A stretch of DNA of 64,000 nt from Lusitaniella coriacea LEGE 07157 (GCF_015207425.1 NZ_JADEWZ010000004.1:1-64000), one strand, 5' to 3'. Positions 25,298-36,071 are shown, counted from the first letter of the stretch. Notes: generated by a model from the sequence alone, not told the origin. Program-made: numbers and translations.

Positions 25298-25699
25298 GTG
25301 GCAAATATTGTTGAAATTGCAGTCAATACTGAAGGATTTTCAACCCTTGTTGCTGCCGTGCAAGCGGCGGGTTTAGTTGAAGCGTTACAATCTCCGGGAC
25401 CTTTTACGGTTTTTGCACCGAACGATGCAGCATTTGAAAAGTTGCCGCCGGGAACCGTTCAAACTTTGGTACAAAATCCACCGCAACTGGCTCGAATCCT
25501 CAAATATCATGTAGTTTCTGGAAAGTTAGAACAATCAGATTTAGCTCGATTGGGGACGGTGACTTCTCTCGAAGGCGCACCCATTCCTATTGACTGTTCG
25601 GATGCCTTTGAAGTTAAAAATGCGACGGTTCTTGCTGCAAATATTGAAGCGGATAATGGCATTATTCACGTTCTCGATAATGTCATTCTGATGGGTTAA
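25298..25699 (+). CDS. cupS: CupS, fasciclin-domain subunit of the CO2-uptake complex
   Basis: A 133-residue single fasciclin (FAS1) domain without signal peptide. The two FAS1 boxes are visible: [20 protein letters not shown] and [13 protein letters not shown], with YHVV in between. It starts with GTG only 2 bp after the cupA stop, so it is translationally linked. In Synechocystis CupS is a small subunit of the NDH-1MS complex with CupA. Secreted fasciclin proteins are the alternative, excluded here by the lack of a signal and by context. Confidence 0.93.
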   Translation: MANIVEIAVNTEGFSTLVAAVQAAGLVEALQSPGPFTVFAPNDAAFEKLPPGTVQTLVQNPPQLARILKYHVVSGKLEQSDLARLGTVTSLEGAPIPIDCSDAFEVKNATVLAANIEADNGIIHVLDNVILMG

Positions 25700-25719
25700 T
25701 TCGAGCTATTTTTGAATCC

Positions 25720-25837
25720 AATTTACGCCTGATGTGAATTATCTAAAATCCTCGCTGGGACGAGGGAACAGCGCCGAGTAAGAAGAAATTACCGCAGAGT
25801 AAGGGCTTTAGCTTCTGGTACACCTTAAACGTAATTT
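25720..25837. repeat. Dispersed repeat R2, copy 3
   Basis: Begins AATTTACGCCTGATGTGAAT, contains CGCAGAGTAAGGGCTTTAGC and ends with CACCTTAAACGTAATTT. The outer AATTTACG/CGTAATTT form a short inverted pair. It lies between the convergent cupS and phytochelatin-synthase-like genes and reaches the stop of the latter. Confidence 0.7.
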
Positions 25838-26618
25838 AGTCCTGCGTGCGACTGACTAAGACAAAACCGCGCGTCTTCCCAGAAACAGAATCGGTTGTAT
25901 TCATTGCCTTCCATAAATCTTCTGCTTTAACCCAAACGGGGGGATATTTATAACGGGAAACATCGAGGATCAAAAAGCGATCGCGCTCTTGATTGTAAGC
26001 GGCTAAAGGCGAGATATGTCCGCCCCGTTCTTGCCCGATGGTTCGGCGCAAATAGTTAACCAACACAAAATTATCTGTTTCTTGTAAATTCCGAACGGCG
26101 AGTTTGCGGAACTCTTCTAAGGTGACATCGCTACCGTGGTAGACTTCTACGGTGACGGGATGCGTAGCTAAAAGCTGTCCGAGTTGTGCCAGAGTCATTC
26201 CTTGACGTGCGATCTCTTCCGCAGTCAGCACCCGTGCGGTGTCTTCGTTCAAAACATTTTTTTGAGTAAAGCGATTCGTTCCAAATTCCGGCGCAAGTGG
26301 GGCGGGAATTGCAAGGGCATTCAGTGCCATAACGATACTCGCAACGCCACAGTAAGCTCGATTTTCTTGGGTTTCAAACTGAATGCTCAGAGGTAAATAA
26401 TCGCGTCGTGCTTGACTGGCAATAAGAAGTTCTTCCCCTGCGATTGAGTTGAAATCAATCAGATTTTCTGTGAGGGGGAGAGTTTGAGAAATTGTACTGT
26501 TTGCAGTTAGACAAAGACCCAGCGCACTTGCAGCAAAAAGAAGAGAACGGCACATTTTTGACTGGGGTTTCAACTGGAGAAAATAAGTCATAGTGGTTAA
26601 CCTCGCAATTTTTGACAT
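25836..26618 (-). CDS. Phytochelatin-synthase-like cysteine peptidase, exported
   Basis: A 260-residue protein of the bacterial half-length phytochelatin synthase family (papain-like fold). The catalytic triad reads C90 (NRAYCGVAS), H201 (ERGGHISPLAAYN) and D219 (FLILDVSRYKYPPVWV). A hydrophobic stretch at about 23-45 suggests export to the periplasm. Prokaryotic members mainly remove the glycine from glutathione and make little phytochelatin. The plant-type C-terminal metal-sensing domain is absent, as is usual in bacteria. Its stop lies in an R2 repeat. ATG 26618 is used, but in-frame ATGs at residues 10 and 22 are also possible. Confidence 0.9.
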   Translation of the reverse strand: MSKIARLTTMTYFLQLKPQSKMCRSLLFAASALGLCLTANSTISQTLPLTENLIDFNSIAGEELLIASQARRDYLPLSIQFETQENRAYCGVASIVMALNALAIPAPLAPEFGTNRFTQKNVLNEDTARVLTAEEIARQGMTLAQLGQLLATHPVTVEVYHGSDVTLEEFRKLAVRNLQETDNFVLVNYLRRTIGQERGGHISPLAAYNQERDRFLILDVSRYKYPPVWVKAEDLWKAMNTTDSVSGKTRGFVLVSRTQD

Positions 26619-26662
26619 CTTATATATCTCCTGTCAACTTATAGAGGAGGATGCGAAAATCA

Positions 26663-29600
26663 TCAAGGGTGGTGAATAGGAATTTCAATGATAAACTCCG
26701 TTCCCTTCCCGGAAGATGAGATACATTTGAGGGAACCGTTGTGTTTGTCTGTCACGATCTGATAGCTAATAGACATTCCCAAACCCGTTCCTTTTCCGAC
26801 TGCTTTTGTGGTGAAGAAAGGATCGAAAATGCTGGATTGAATATGCTCTGGAATGCCCATCCCATTGTCGCGAATAGAGACTCTCACTGTTTTTTTTGAT
26901 TCAATTATTTGGGTGGCAATCCATATACGACTTGGGTTTTGTCCGGTTTCCAAATTGGTTCCGCGATCGCGCTCTTCCAAAGCATCCAGAGCATTAACTA
27001 AAATGTTCATGAAAACTTGATTCAACTGTCCGGGATAACACTCTACCAGGGGGAGAGTGCCATAGTTTTTAAGCACTTCAATTCTCGCGCGATCGGGTTT
27101 ATCCTTGAGGCGATTTTGCAGAATCATCAGCGTACTATCAATTCCTTGATGGATATCCACCTCTTTGAACTCTGCTTCATCGAGACGAGAAAAGGTTCGC
27201 AATCCGAGAACGATTTTGCGAATTCGGTCGGTTCCCGTCCTCATGGAATAGAGTAGTTTTTTGATATCTTCTTTTAAAAAATCTAGATCGATCGCGTCAA
27301 TTTCTTCTTGAATCTCTTCTGGGGGATTGGGATAATGCTGCTCGTAGAGTTCGATTAACTGCACGAGGTCTTCTGCGTAGTCACTTGCCGGGTTGAGATT
27401 GCCGTGAATAAAGTTCACGGGATTGTTGATTTCGTGAGCGATTCCTGCAACCATTTGCCCCAAGCTGGACATTTTTTCGCTTTGAATCATGTGTGCTTGA
27501 GTGCGTCGCAGTTTGTTCAGGGTTTTTTCTAATTCCCTGGCTTGTTGTTGCAATTGGGCTTCAACCGCTTTTCGCTCTCGGATATCGCGACAAACCGTTC
27601 CCAAACATAGCAATTCCCCAGTTTCGGGATCTTCGATTTTGAAGGTGTTGGAATCGACGGGAATCGCCTCGCCAGAGGGAAAATCGTGTAAAGGGATTTC
27701 GCCATTATTCGACCCCTGCTGGAGAATTTGCGGTATTACTTGTCGCCTCCATTGGTTGCGTCCGGTGGGGTGCAGGAAGTCTAAGATAGTTTTCGAGCGA
27801 ACGTCTTCTCCTTCTGTCAAGCCCACTAATTTTCTCCCGGCTGGATTGATGTAGAGGGCTTTTCCCTCTAGCGAACCCAAAGCAATAAAATCGCGGCTAT
27901 TTTCAATCAAAGCGGCGAGTTTTTGATTCTCTTGTTCTGCCTGCTTGCGTTCGGTAATATTGAGAGTTGTTCCGACGAGTCGATAAACGCGATCGCGCAA
28001 GTTTTTCAGGGGATTGAGCGTCGTCAGCCACCAAGTTTCTTGACCGTTGAAGCTCAGACATTCTTCGTAGGAGATCGCCGTACCAGCTTCTACGCATCGC
28101 CTATAATTTTGGCGAACTCGCACGCCATCTTCACCATGAACAAACTCTGGAGTTTGACCGACAACCTGTTCTTCACTCAACTCGGTAAAGCTTTCTGTCG
28201 CTGGGTTCCATCCGGTATAGCGAAAGTCTTCATTTTCTAGAACATCAACAACAAAAATAGGGAGTTCCGACCCTTCATAAATCGTTCGCAAAAATTGCTC
28301 TTGCTCTTGTAACTTATCTTCAGCCGTTTTGCGATCGCGGATATCCTGAATCACTTTTACGAAATAGAGAGGTTCCCCAACGTCATTGCGCGCCAATTTT
28401 GTCGTGGTGTTCATCCAAATCGTTGTGCCATCGCGGTGCAGGTAACGCTTTTCCTGGGTATAGGAAGAAACCTCTCCCGACAGCAGTTGTTCCAGGTGCG
28501 CTCGCGTTTCAGAACGGTACTCCGGCGCGATCGTTGCCATATAGTTCATCGTAGAAGCCTGTAACTCCTGGTAGGAATAGCCCAATGTATTGCAGAGTTT
28601 TTGGTTGACCGTTAACCATTGACCGTCCAATCCCACCCGCGCGACCCCCACAGCCGCTTGCTCGAACAAGGATCGGAATTGAGCCTCGCTTTCCTTCAAT
28701 CGGGTTTCCGCTACCTTGCGCTCCGTAATATCGATAATGCAGCCGTGCCAAAGAATATCTCCTCCAGGCTGGCGTTGAGGTCGAGACATTCCTTTCAAAC
28801 ACTTCTGTTTGCCGGAGGGTGTCGCAATGCGCCATTGATGTTCCCAAGTATCTAAAGTTTCCGCAGAAGCAGCAATACTGCCTTGTAGCGCCGCACTATC
28901 TTCTGGGTGAACTTGGTCAAACATTAATTCGGCCTTCTCCATCCCCTCCTCCGGCTCAATTTCGTACAGTTCGCGACATCCCGACGAAAGATAAGAGAAC
29001 GCAGTCGCACCATCCGCACTGAGACGAAATTCATAAAGCACGCCGGGAATATTATCTGCGAGTCGCTGCAATCGTTCCTCGCTCTGACGCAATTCTTCCT
29101 CAATTGCCTTGCGTTCGGTAATATCCATCAGCAATCCATCCCAAACAATCGAGCCATCCTCATGAAAAGCGGGTCTGGCAACCCCGTGAACCCATTTCAT
29201 CTTTCCCGATGTGGTGAAGGTTCGCCATTGATGGGAAAACGGCTCTCCCGTGCGCGCCGATTCTTCCGTCACTTCCTCCAACCGTTGACCGTCTTCTGGA
29301 TGAGCTAGTGTTAAAGATTGCTCGATTTGGTCGGGTTCGAGTCCGTAGATGTCGCGACATCCTTCTGAAGCAAAGGGGAAAGAAGTCGTACCATCAGAAT
29401 CGAGGCGAAACTGGTAAATCATTCCCGGCAGATTTGCCGCTAAACGCTGAAAGCGCGCTTCGCTGGTGCGGAGTTCTGCGGTGCGCTCCTCCACCCTGTT
29501 CTCCAGTTCTTCATTGAGCTGGCGTAACGCTTCTTCCGCTTGCTTGCGCTGGGTGATACTCAACCCCGCGCCGCGAAAACCTACAATTTCACCCTTCTCA

Positions 29601-31084
29601 TCAAAAATTGGCAATCCGTTAACCCGTTCCCACACAACCTCCCCTGTCGGCGTAATGTTCCGATGCTCTAAAGTAAAGCTGCTACGCTTTTCTGAAGCAT
29701 TTTGCAAAATAGTTTGAATGGGTTCGATATCCTCTTCCGGTATGACCTTAAAGGGAGAATGATCGAGTAATTCTTCTGGCTTGTATCCCTTAACCTGCTT
29801 GACTTTTTCCGTAACAAAGGTGTAAATACCGTCGAGATCGACTTCCCACAAATATTCTCCGGCTGCTTCTGCCACATCCCGAAATCGTTGTTCGCTTTGG
29901 CGCAAGGCTTCTTCTGCTTGTTTGCGATCGCTGATATCCCGGAAATACCAAACTCTCCCATAGTTTTGACCGTCTGCGGATTGAATGGGTGCGGAGTAGC
30001 GCTCTACAACTCGTCCGTCCCGCAGGAAAATCTCATCTTGACTAATTTCGTCGGGATGCGCGTAAAGATATTCCACTTTAGCGAGAAATTCTTCTGGCTC
30101 GACGAGACAATCGAGGATGTACCCCAGCAGTTGCTTATCTTCTCCCGTTGCCAAGATTTCGGGGGGAATTTGCCAAATGTCTTGAAAGCGTTGGTTGTAG
30201 GAGGACACCCGTTGATGTTCGTCAATAACTAAAATGCCGTCCGGTGCGGCATCTTGTTGTGCGAGGAGGACGCTGTTCGTGCGATGCAGTGCATCTTCGG
30301 CTACTTTACGATCGGTAATATCGATACGAATGGCAATGTATTGGTAGGGTTTGCCTGCGTTATCCAAGCAAGGTGCAATGATCGTATCGACCCAATAGAA
30401 TGTGCCATCTTTGGCGCGATTTTTGATTTCTCCTTTCCAGATGCGTCCTTGGGAGATGGTTTGCCACATCTGTCGGAAAAATTCGGGGGGATGGTTTCCG
30501 GAGTTGAGGATGCGGTGATTTTGTCCGAGAAGTTCTTCTTGCGAGTACTTGGAGAGTTCGCAGAATTTGTTGTTGGCGTAGGTAATGGTTCCTTTAAGAT
30601 CGGTGATAGCAGTAATCGAGGCGCGATCGAAGATGGATTTGATGTCGGCGAGTTCTTTGAGGGATTGGTGTTCGAGGGTAAGGGGTTCTGCAACAATGAC
30701 GGTTTCCTGGGTTTTTCCCAATTCATCGAGGCGAGGATGTGCTTTCCAGCGATACTGATGTTTTATTCCCTTGGTGTTGATGAAGGTTGCCTCTCCGCTT
30801 CCTTCTACTCCGTTTTTGATGCAACGCCGACAGGCTTTGGGAAGAAAGTCACAAGCCGCTTTCTCGCACTCCGCCAGCTCGAACATCGCTCGCCAATCCT
30901 GACTGATAACGCGATCGCGCAAATTGCGATCGAATACCGCGATCGCGCACGGTATCAATTCGAGCAGTCCATCGCCTAAAATTCCGCTAGTAGAGCGATA
31001 AAGAGCTTGTTGTCGCAGTGTTGCGAGTTCTTTTTGGAGAGACTCGTAAGCTTCTCGCTCGATGATGACGCAATTCTCTCGCAT
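26663..31084 (-). CDS. Multi-PAS sensor histidine kinase
   Basis: A 1473-residue cytoplasmic kinase. After about 140 residues come roughly eight PAS/PAC units, beginning near 146, 270, 398, 535, 660, 790, 920 and 1045, many ending in the D-I-T-E/D-R-K linker. A coiled coil leads to the phosphoacceptor region [20 protein letters not shown], then an HATPase_c domain with [31 protein letters not shown] and a final G-rich box. No receiver domain and no transmembrane segment are seen. No response regulator gene lies nearby, so it is an orphan. The kinase core closely resembles that of the gene at 38711. Input signals are unknown. Confidence 0.9.
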   Translation of the reverse strand: MRENCVIIEREAYESLQKELATLRQQALYRSTSGILGDGLLELIPCAIAVFDRNLRDRVISQDWRAMFELAECEKAACDFLPKACRRCIKNGVEGSGEATFINTKGIKHQYRWKAHPRLDELGKTQETVIVAEPLTLEHQSLKELADIKSIFDRASITAITDLKGTITYANNKFCELSKYSQEELLGQNHRILNSGNHPPEFFRQMWQTISQGRIWKGEIKNRAKDGTFYWVDTIIAPCLDNAGKPYQYIAIRIDITDRKVAEDALHRTNSVLLAQQDAAPDGILVIDEHQRVSSYNQRFQDIWQIPPEILATGEDKQLLGYILDCLVEPEEFLAKVEYLYAHPDEISQDEIFLRDGRVVERYSAPIQSADGQNYGRVWYFRDISDRKQAEEALRQSEQRFRDVAEAAGEYLWEVDLDGIYTFVTEKVKQVKGYKPEELLDHSPFKVIPEEDIEPIQTILQNASEKRSSFTLEHRNITPTGEVVWERVNGLPIFDEKGEIVGFRGAGLSITQRKQAEEALRQLNEELENRVEERTAELRTSEARFQRLAANLPGMIYQFRLDSDGTTSFPFASEGCRDIYGLEPDQIEQSLTLAHPEDGQRLEEVTEESARTGEPFSHQWRTFTTSGKMKWVHGVARPAFHEDGSIVWDGLLMDITERKAIEEELRQSEERLQRLADNIPGVLYEFRLSADGATAFSYLSSGCRELYEIEPEEGMEKAELMFDQVHPEDSAALQGSIAASAETLDTWEHQWRIATPSGKQKCLKGMSRPQRQPGGDILWHGCIIDITERKVAETRLKESEAQFRSLFEQAAVGVARVGLDGQWLTVNQKLCNTLGYSYQELQASTMNYMATIAPEYRSETRAHLEQLLSGEVSSYTQEKRYLHRDGTTIWMNTTTKLARNDVGEPLYFVKVIQDIRDRKTAEDKLQEQEQFLRTIYEGSELPIFVVDVLENEDFRYTGWNPATESFTELSEEQVVGQTPEFVHGEDGVRVRQNYRRCVEAGTAISYEECLSFNGQETWWLTTLNPLKNLRDRVYRLVGTTLNITERKQAEQENQKLAALIENSRDFIALGSLEGKALYINPAGRKLVGLTEGEDVRSKTILDFLHPTGRNQWRRQVIPQILQQGSNNGEIPLHDFPSGEAIPVDSNTFKIEDPETGELLCLGTVCRDIRERKAVEAQLQQQARELEKTLNKLRRTQAHMIQSEKMSSLGQMVAGIAHEINNPVNFIHGNLNPASDYAEDLVQLIELYEQHYPNPPEEIQEEIDAIDLDFLKEDIKKLLYSMRTGTDRIRKIVLGLRTFSRLDEAEFKEVDIHQGIDSTLMILQNRLKDKPDRARIEVLKNYGTLPLVECYPGQLNQVFMNILVNALDALEERDRGTNLETGQNPSRIWIATQIIESKKTVRVSIRDNGMGIPEHIQSSIFDPFFTTKAVGKGTGLGMSISYQIVTDKHNGSLKCISSSGKGTEFIIEIPIHHP

Positions 31085-31192
31085 GGGACTAGAGCTTGTG
31101 AGTTGGGTGAAATTCGGATTTTTCCTTCTGAATCTATTTTGCCCAAATTTCCCGCTCTACGAACTATATATTCCCTCAAAATGCGTTTTGAG

Positions 31193-31474
31193 CTACATCA
31201 TTTTTAAAATTCCCTGCTGTCCGACCAAAATTTCTCGCAGCAGAGAAAATATTCCCACCCAAATAATCGGGGTAATGTCTACACCTCCCAATGGGGGTAC
31301 GATTTTACGCAGGGGGATGAGAAAGGGTTCTGTGGGAAGAACTACGAGGCTGAAAGGAAAGCGGTTGGGTTCTGCTTGGGGATACCACGTCAAGACGATG
31401 CGGACGATAAAAAGAAAGATCCCCAGCCCTAAAAATAAACTTAAGCTCAAAATTCCCCAATCGGAAGTATTCAT
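31193..31474 (-). CDS. YggT family membrane protein
   Basis: A 93-residue protein with two hydrophobic helices (about 8-28 and 65-88) flanking the conserved LTWYPQAEPNRFPFSLVVLPTEPFL. YggT-family proteins in cyanobacteria and plastids (CCB3/YCF19-like) are linked to thylakoid complex assembly or nucleoid arrangement. The specific role here is not known. It is divergent from psbX, with about 215 bp between the starts. Confidence 0.88.
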   Translation of the reverse strand: MNTSDWGILSLSLFLGLGIFLFIVRIVLTWYPQAEPNRFPFSLVVLPTEPFLIPLRKIVPPLGGVDITPIIWVGIFSLLREILVGQQGILKMM

Positions 31475-31617
31475 AAGTTCGGACTCTAGTTTTTAAATTA
31501 TTGTCGTTAAAAATATTAATTTTTGCAAATAAATCTTGCTCTATTATGAATTTCCTGAATGAGAAAGCCCCGTATCGCTGCGAAAAAAACCAGAAACTTT
31601 CAGAATTGTCTCGCAAA

Positions 31618-31646
31618 TTGCCTTTTTCATGACAAACTTTTACAAT
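31618..31646 (+). promoter_or_regulatory. psbX promoter
   Basis: TTGCCT (31618-31623), a 17-bp spacer and TACAAT (31641-31646). Transcription would start near 31653, giving a leader of about 37 nt with an AAAGG ribosome site before the psbX ATG. Confidence 0.6.
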
Positions 31647-31689
31647 TAGTGATACAAATTTTTAAATACGCAGAAAGGTTGAGAAAAAT

Positions 31690-31806
31690 ATGACACCATC
31701 ATTGACTAACTTTTTTTGGAGTTTGGGTTGGGGAGGTCTCGTCGTCGGGATTATAGTCGCGGGTCTTCTCTTTGTCAGTCAAGCAGATAAAATCAAGCGC
31801 AGTTAA
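31690..31806 (+). CDS. psbX: Photosystem II protein PsbX
   Basis: A 38-residue single-helix protein beginning MTPSLTNFFWSLGWGG, with a hydrophobic core VVGIIVAGLLFVSQ and the closing QADKIKRS. Length, N-terminus and basic C-terminus match cyanobacterial PsbX, a small intrinsic subunit near cytochrome b559 that influences QB-site turnover. AAAGG lies 13-17 nt before the ATG. ycf66 follows 286 bp downstream, an arrangement I know from other cyanobacteria. Confidence 0.92.
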   Translation: MTPSLTNFFWSLGWGGLVVGIIVAGLLFVSQADKIKRS

Positions 31807-31986
31807 GCGATTCCCCATTGATTTAAGATACTCAACCTCAGCTTTCCCAACACCAGAAGCGAGTCTAGCTGCTGTATTCCGTGGGGATGTTGAGGTTTTT
31901 GTTCAATGGATTAAATTGAAAGAAGGGCTGCTAAAGTAGAAATTTGCGATCGAAAATCGCTAGGATAAGACTGGCTTTAGGATCGT

Positions 31987-32024
31987 TCCGCGTGCCGCGA
32001 AGCGAATCCCTGCGGGATCGCGCC
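31987..32024. repeat. GC-rich palindromic repeat, second copy
   Basis: CCGCGTGCCGCGAAGCGAAT followed by CCCTGCGGGATCGCGC, nearly the same as 4569-4608. It lies in the psbX-ycf66 gap (31807-32092), where AACCTCA (about 31830) and TGAGGTT (about 31891) might pair as a loose terminator. Confidence 0.65.
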
Positions 32025-32092
32025 CACTAAAATTAAAGGGCAACGCAAACAACTTCCCCTCTAATGTGACTCGTTTTTGAAAGAGAGCAACT

Positions 32093-33124
32093 ATGGTAAA
32101 TTTTGGGCTGAACTCAGCCAGTATTTTAGGCATCTTTTTGGCCGTTGCTGGAGCATCCTTGTATTTTATGCGCTCCATTCGCCCAGAACTGTCTAGAGAT
32201 CACGACATCTTCTTTGCCGCAGTCGGGTTAGTGTGCGGTTGTATTTTGCTCTGGAGTGGATGGCGACTCGATCCCATTTTGCAATTGAGTCAGTTTCTCT
32301 TGACCGGTTCGGCAATCTTTTTTGCTTTTGAAGCGATTCGCTTGCGGGGAATTGCCACGGAACAAGCAAGGCGCAATACTCCCATTGTCGATGACGATCG
32401 TCCGGTGAGTACGGTTTATCGCAACGCAGAATTGGACGATCGCGGCGATCTGTCCGGGGAAGCGCGTTACGATCCCCGTCGCTTGGAAGGCGCAAGAGAT
32501 CCGCGCGATCGCCGCAAACCGGAATATGAAGCAGAAGCACGGCGTTCCCCCAAAACTCGCACTCGTCCCGAACGGTCTGGAAGTACAGAACCCCCGCGCA
32601 CTCGCCGTTCTCGACCCGCCACACCCTCACCGGAGCGGTATTCCGAACGCTATTCCAGCAGCTACGACGATTATTCTGAACCGACAGAATCCCCAGAAAG
32701 CTACGAAGATCCCTCCTATCCCTCCACCTCCAGTCGTTCCCGCCGTCCGCGTCCCGACGACAGCGCAGCAGAAACGCCTTCTCGACCCCGGAGACGGCGT
32801 GCCAGTTCGCCTTCTTCAACTCGCAGTGCAATGCCGAGGGAAGAAATAGAAGCGACTCCGGTGGATTATGTGGATTATCAACCGAGTGATGATTCCGATG
32901 AGGGAAGTAATTTTGACGAACCCAGTCTGTCCGATACCCGCTATGGCGATCGCGAGTTGGATCGGTATGGTAGCAGTTATGAGGACGATGATGAGTATCC
33001 CTACGAAGAGCCAGAAACGGATACTTACAGCAGCAGTTACGGGAGTTCGGATGAGGATCGTTACGATGATCGTTATGACGATCGCGACGAGACTCGCAGA
33101 ACTCAAGGAAATTTCGATTACTGA
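32093..33124 (+). CDS. ycf66: Ycf66 family protein
   Basis: A 343-residue protein. The first 90 residues match Ycf66, with three hydrophobic segments beginning MVNFGLNSASILGIFLAVAG and the GWRLDPILQLSQFLLTGSAI block. The remaining 250 residues are disordered, dominated by Arg, Ser, Pro, Asp, Glu and Tyr, with dense acidic and basic tracts such as DDRYDDRDETRR. Ycf66 is conserved in cyanobacteria and some plastids; its function is not established. The long tail looks lineage-variable. The next gene starts 17 bp after its stop. Confidence 0.9.
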   Translation: MVNFGLNSASILGIFLAVAGASLYFMRSIRPELSRDHDIFFAAVGLVCGCILLWSGWRLDPILQLSQFLLTGSAIFFAFEAIRLRGIATEQARRNTPIVDDDRPVSTVYRNAELDDRGDLSGEARYDPRRLEGARDPRDRRKPEYEAEARRSPKTRTRPERSGSTEPPRTRRSRPATPSPERYSERYSSSYDDYSEPTESPESYEDPSYPSTSSRSRRPRPDDSAAETPSRPRRRRASSPSSTRSAMPREEIEATPVDYVDYQPSDDSDEGSNFDEPSLSDTRYGDRELDRYGSSYEDDDEYPYEEPETDTYSSSYGSSDEDRYDDRYDDRDETRRTQGNFDY

Positions 33125-33141
33125 GCGTCGGTATAGGGGTA

Positions 33142-33681
33142 ATGGCTAATGGGACGGTTCGTCGCGTAAGGTTTTGGGGAATGGCGTTAAGCGCAATGGT
33201 TGCGCTGGCAGGTTGCGATTCCTCTCCCACTCCAACCAATTCTTTGGGTCTAAACAGTCGCTACAACGACGAGCAACCGGCTTTAAGTGGCGATGGTCGC
33301 TGGTTGGCGTTTGTCTCTAATCGGAATGGCAGCAATCAAATTGCAGTTTACGATTTGCGACAGCGGCGCTTTGTGGATTTGCCGGGATTGAATCAAAGTA
33401 GCGCGATCGCGCAGAATCCGAGTTTGAGCCTCACCGGACGCTACATTACCTACATCATCAACGATCGCGGTCGTCCAGAAATCTCCCTTTACGACAGAGA
33501 AACCCAACAGTCGGAAATTTTGTCTCAGCGCTATAGTAGTTGGGTGAGGAATCCTAAAATTAGTCCCGACGGGCGTTACGTTGTCTTTGAAACGGCACGT
33601 CGCGGTCAGTGGGATGTGGAAGTTCTCGATCGCGGGCCGAATATTGAATTGGATGTTCCTGATGGGAGTCCGGTTCAGTAA
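33142..33681 (+). CDS. TolB-like beta-propeller lipoprotein (copy 1)
   Basis: A 179-residue protein with lipobox LAGC (Cys about 29) after a short hydrophobic signal. It then has about three WD40-like PD40 repeats: PALSGDGRWLAFVSNRNGSNQIAVYD, PSLSLTGRYITYIIND and PKISPDGRYVVFETARRGQWDVEVLD. This is half of a normal six-blade TolB propeller, so it may pair with its neighbour or dimerise. The start is 17 bp after ycf66. It is a paralogue of the gene at 33828, with an R1 repeat copy between them. Confidence 0.8.
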   Translation: MANGTVRRVRFWGMALSAMVALAGCDSSPTPTNSLGLNSRYNDEQPALSGDGRWLAFVSNRNGSNQIAVYDLRQRRFVDLPGLNQSSAIAQNPSLSLTGRYITYIINDRGRPEISLYDRETQQSEILSQRYSSWVRNPKISPDGRYVVFETARRGQWDVEVLDRGPNIELDVPDGSPVQ

Positions 33682-33721
33682 GAGAGGGTCTGATGACACG
33701 GCACTTCGACACGCTCAGTGA

Positions 33722-33797
33722 CCGGGAGATACGGTGACGCGGGGACGCGGGGACACGGTGAATTTTTATGATGGGCAATTTGAAGGATTTTATGTGA
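33722..33797. repeat. Dispersed repeat R1, copy 5 (right part)
   Basis: CGCGGGGACGCGGGGACACG, then ATGATGGGCAATTTGAAGGA and TTTTATGTGA. It separates the two paralogous lipoprotein genes. Here the terminal ATG has become ATGTGA, a dead frame. Confidence 0.7.
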
Positions 33798-33827
33798 GAA
33801 ATTAACCGTTTAATTCTGAACTCAAAA

Positions 33828-34355
33828 ATGATCGGTTCTAAACACTGGGTATTATTGTTACTCACTGCCGTTTTAAGCGGTTGTGGGGGATATCCGCGCC
33901 TGCTCAATTTTTCCTTCGATGCAGGGGGACGGGGTTTGAATAGTCCGGCATCGGAGTTGTCGCCACAGATTGCCTCTCGTTACATCGCGTTTGTTTCTGA
34001 CCGCAATGGTTCTCAGGACGTGTATCTTTTTGATGCGGAGAATCGAAAATTAATCGATGTGCCGGGGTTGAATTCCCTCGACGCGATCGCGTCCAACCCG
34101 GCAATTTCTCAAGATGGTCGCTACATTGTCTATTCCAACAGTCGCCAAGGTAATTCTGAGATCGAACTTTACGACAGAGAAACCCAAATTGCGCGAACTC
34201 TGACCGGACGGATTCAAGCGGAGGTGCGACATCCCACCATTAGTGCAGAGGGGTCCGCGATCGCGTTTGAAGTGGCAACAGACGGACAGTGGGATATTAT
34301 GGTCGTCGATCGGTCTGGCAACGCGCTGGATATCCCCGGAATGCCAAAAGAGTAG
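33828..34355 (+). CDS. TolB-like beta-propeller lipoprotein (copy 2)
   Basis: A 175-residue paralogue of the gene at 33142. Its signal ends in the lipobox LSGC (Cys about 19). Three PD40 repeats follow: SRYIAFVSDRNGSQDVYLFD, PAISQDGRYIVYSNSRQGNSEIELYD and PTISAEGSAIAFEVATDGQWDIMVVD. Shared signatures with copy 1 (blade spacing, YDRETQ, the WD-I/V-V-V-D ending) indicate a local duplication. It is predicted to sit at the periplasmic face of a membrane; its binding partner is unknown. Confidence 0.8.
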   Translation: MIGSKHWVLLLLTAVLSGCGGYPRLLNFSFDAGGRGLNSPASELSPQIASRYIAFVSDRNGSQDVYLFDAENRKLIDVPGLNSLDAIASNPAISQDGRYIVYSNSRQGNSEIELYDRETQIARTLTGRIQAEVRHPTISAEGSAIAFEVATDGQWDIMVVDRSGNALDIPGMPKE

Positions 34356-34398
34356 CCCATGCTTAGTAGTCTGCCAAGCTGAAATTGAGGTCGGAATC

Positions 34399-35745
34399 TC
34401 ACTTCATCATGTGCTTCTCAATAAAGTTTGTATAAACCTCTCCCTTTAAAAAAGCAGAAGTTTCCAAAATTCTTTGATGGAAATTGATTGTCGTGGGAAC
34501 CCCCGTCACCGCACATTCTCGCAATGCTCGTTTCATCCGCTTAATCGCCGTCTCTCGGTCAGCTCCCCAAACAATTAACTTACCAATTAACGAATCGTAG
34601 TAGGGAGGGATTTCATAATCCGTGTACACGTGGGAATCCATGCGCACCCCAGGTCCCCCAGGAGGCAAATAGCCATTGATGCGACCGGGATGGGGACGAA
34701 AATTTCGATCCGGATCTTCTGCATTAATCCGACATTCAATGGCGTGACCGCGAAGGCATACATCTTTTTGGGAGAGTTGCAAGTGTTCCCCCTGAGCAAC
34801 GCGAATTTGCTCGGCAATCAAATCGAGTCCCGTAACCATCTCCGTAACTGGATGTTCCACCTGAATGCGGGTATTCATTTCCATAAAATAAAACTCCCCC
34901 GACTCATCCAGAAGAAATTCTATTGTTCCCGCACCCACATAATTAATCGATTTCGCGGCTCGAACCGCAGCGTCGCCCATTTTCTTGCGCAATTTTGGGT
35001 TAAGAACCGCACTAGGCGCTTCTTCTAGCAGTTTTTGGTGACGGCGTTGAATCGAACAATCTCGCTCGCCAAGGTGGATGACATTGCCGTAGCTATCAGC
35101 AAGGATTTGGAACTCAATATGGCGAGGACATTCGATGAATTTCTCAAGATACACGCCCGCATTACCAAATGCCGCTTCTGCTTCTCCCTGAGCGGCTTGG
35201 AACATCCGAACCAACTGGCTGGGTTCGCGAACGAGGCGCATTCCCCGACCGCCTCCCCCTGCTGTTGCTTTGAGAATGACGGGATAGCCAATTTTACTGG
35301 CGATTTCTAAGGCTTCTCGTTCGTTGGCGAGGAGTCCTTCGCTCCCTGGAAGCGTCGGAACTCCTGCCTTTTGCATATTTTTCTTTGCCGTGGATTTGTC
35401 GCCCATTGCCAGCATTGCTTCGGGGGTAGGGCCGATAAAGGCGATTTGATGGTCGGCACAAATTTCAGCGAAGCGAGAATTTTCCGCAAGAAACCCGTAG
35501 CCGGGGTGAATGGCTGTGGCATTAGTAGTGAGCGCCGCAGCGATAATATTGGGAATATTCAAATAGCTTTTGCTACTGGGGGGTTGTCCGATACAAATGG
35601 TTTCATCGGCAAGTTGGACGTGGAGTGTGTGGCGGTCGATGGTGGAGTGAACGGCAACGGTCGCGATACCCATTTCTTCACAGGTACGCAGGATACGTAG
35701 AGCGATTTCTCCTCGGTTAGCGATTAAAATTTTGGAAAACTGCAT
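34399..35745 (-). CDS. accC: Biotin carboxylase subunit of acetyl-CoA carboxylase
   Basis: A 448-residue ATP-grasp enzyme that carboxylates the biotin of AccB, the first step of fatty acid synthesis. Key parts: the N-terminal [15 protein letters not shown], the ATP-binding loop [39 protein letters not shown], and the [14 protein letters not shown] block with metal and catalytic residues. Length is standard. ATG 35745 (MQFSKIL) was chosen because AccC proteins begin there; an ATG four codons earlier is possible. accB is not in the window, so the gene stands apart from its partner. Confidence 0.96.
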   Translation of the reverse strand: MQFSKILIANRGEIALRILRTCEEMGIATVAVHSTIDRHTLHVQLADETICIGQPPSSKSYLNIPNIIAAALTTNATAIHPGYGFLAENSRFAEICADHQIAFIGPTPEAMLAMGDKSTAKKNMQKAGVPTLPGSEGLLANEREALEIASKIGYPVILKATAGGGGRGMRLVREPSQLVRMFQAAQGEAEAAFGNAGVYLEKFIECPRHIEFQILADSYGNVIHLGERDCSIQRRHQKLLEEAPSAVLNPKLRKKMGDAAVRAAKSINYVGAGTIEFLLDESGEFYFMEMNTRIQVEHPVTEMVTGLDLIAEQIRVAQGEHLQLSQKDVCLRGHAIECRINAEDPDRNFRPHPGRINGYLPPGGPGVRMDSHVYTDYEIPPYYDSLIGKLIVWGADRETAIKRMKRALRECAVTGVPTTINFHQRILETSAFLKGEVYTNFIEKHMMK

Positions 35746-35813
35746 CTTAGCGTGCATTCTGATGTGAATACCCCATAGAATAAATTTTTCCCATAGCCCT
35801 TGGGAATAGACTT

Positions 35814-36071
35814 CTAGAATTCTTCGTTGTCTCTGCGCTTAAAAGCTGAGGGCGGGCGGTCGCTACTCCAAGCCCACCAAACCGTATTGCATTCGCACTG
35901 ATAAAATTCTTGCCATTTTTGTTGATAGTCTTCGCTCATAACGGGCGCACGGCGGTTAATCCAAACGCGCTGGGCTTTATAAGCAGAAGCGCCGCAAGTC
36001 GGACAGCAAAATTGCAGTGCGTGAACGGCTTGCTCTGTCCATTTAGGGGGATTGGGGTTGAAAGCGTCCAT
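35814..36071 (-). CDS. Small cysteine-motif protein, unknown
   Basis: An 85-residue protein containing [22 protein letters not shown] and, later, [18 protein letters not shown]. The two C-x2-C or C-x-C pairs could bind zinc as a small ribbon, similar to phage late-regulator and other treble-clef proteins. The family looks cyanobacterial, but I cannot name it. It sits alone between accC and the divergent nucleoside transporter. The start is the first ATG and fits the Pro-rich N-terminus. Confidence 0.6.
   Translation of the reverse strand: MDAFNPNPPKWTEQAVHALQFCCPTCGASAYKAQRVWINRRAPVMSEDYQQKWQEFYQCECNTVWWAWSSDRPPSAFKRRDNEEF

Noticed and set aside
32193-33239. Minus-strand frame of 348 codons opposite ycf66
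   Set aside because: Composition mirrors the Arg/Ser/Asp-rich tail of Ycf66; no start signal or domain.
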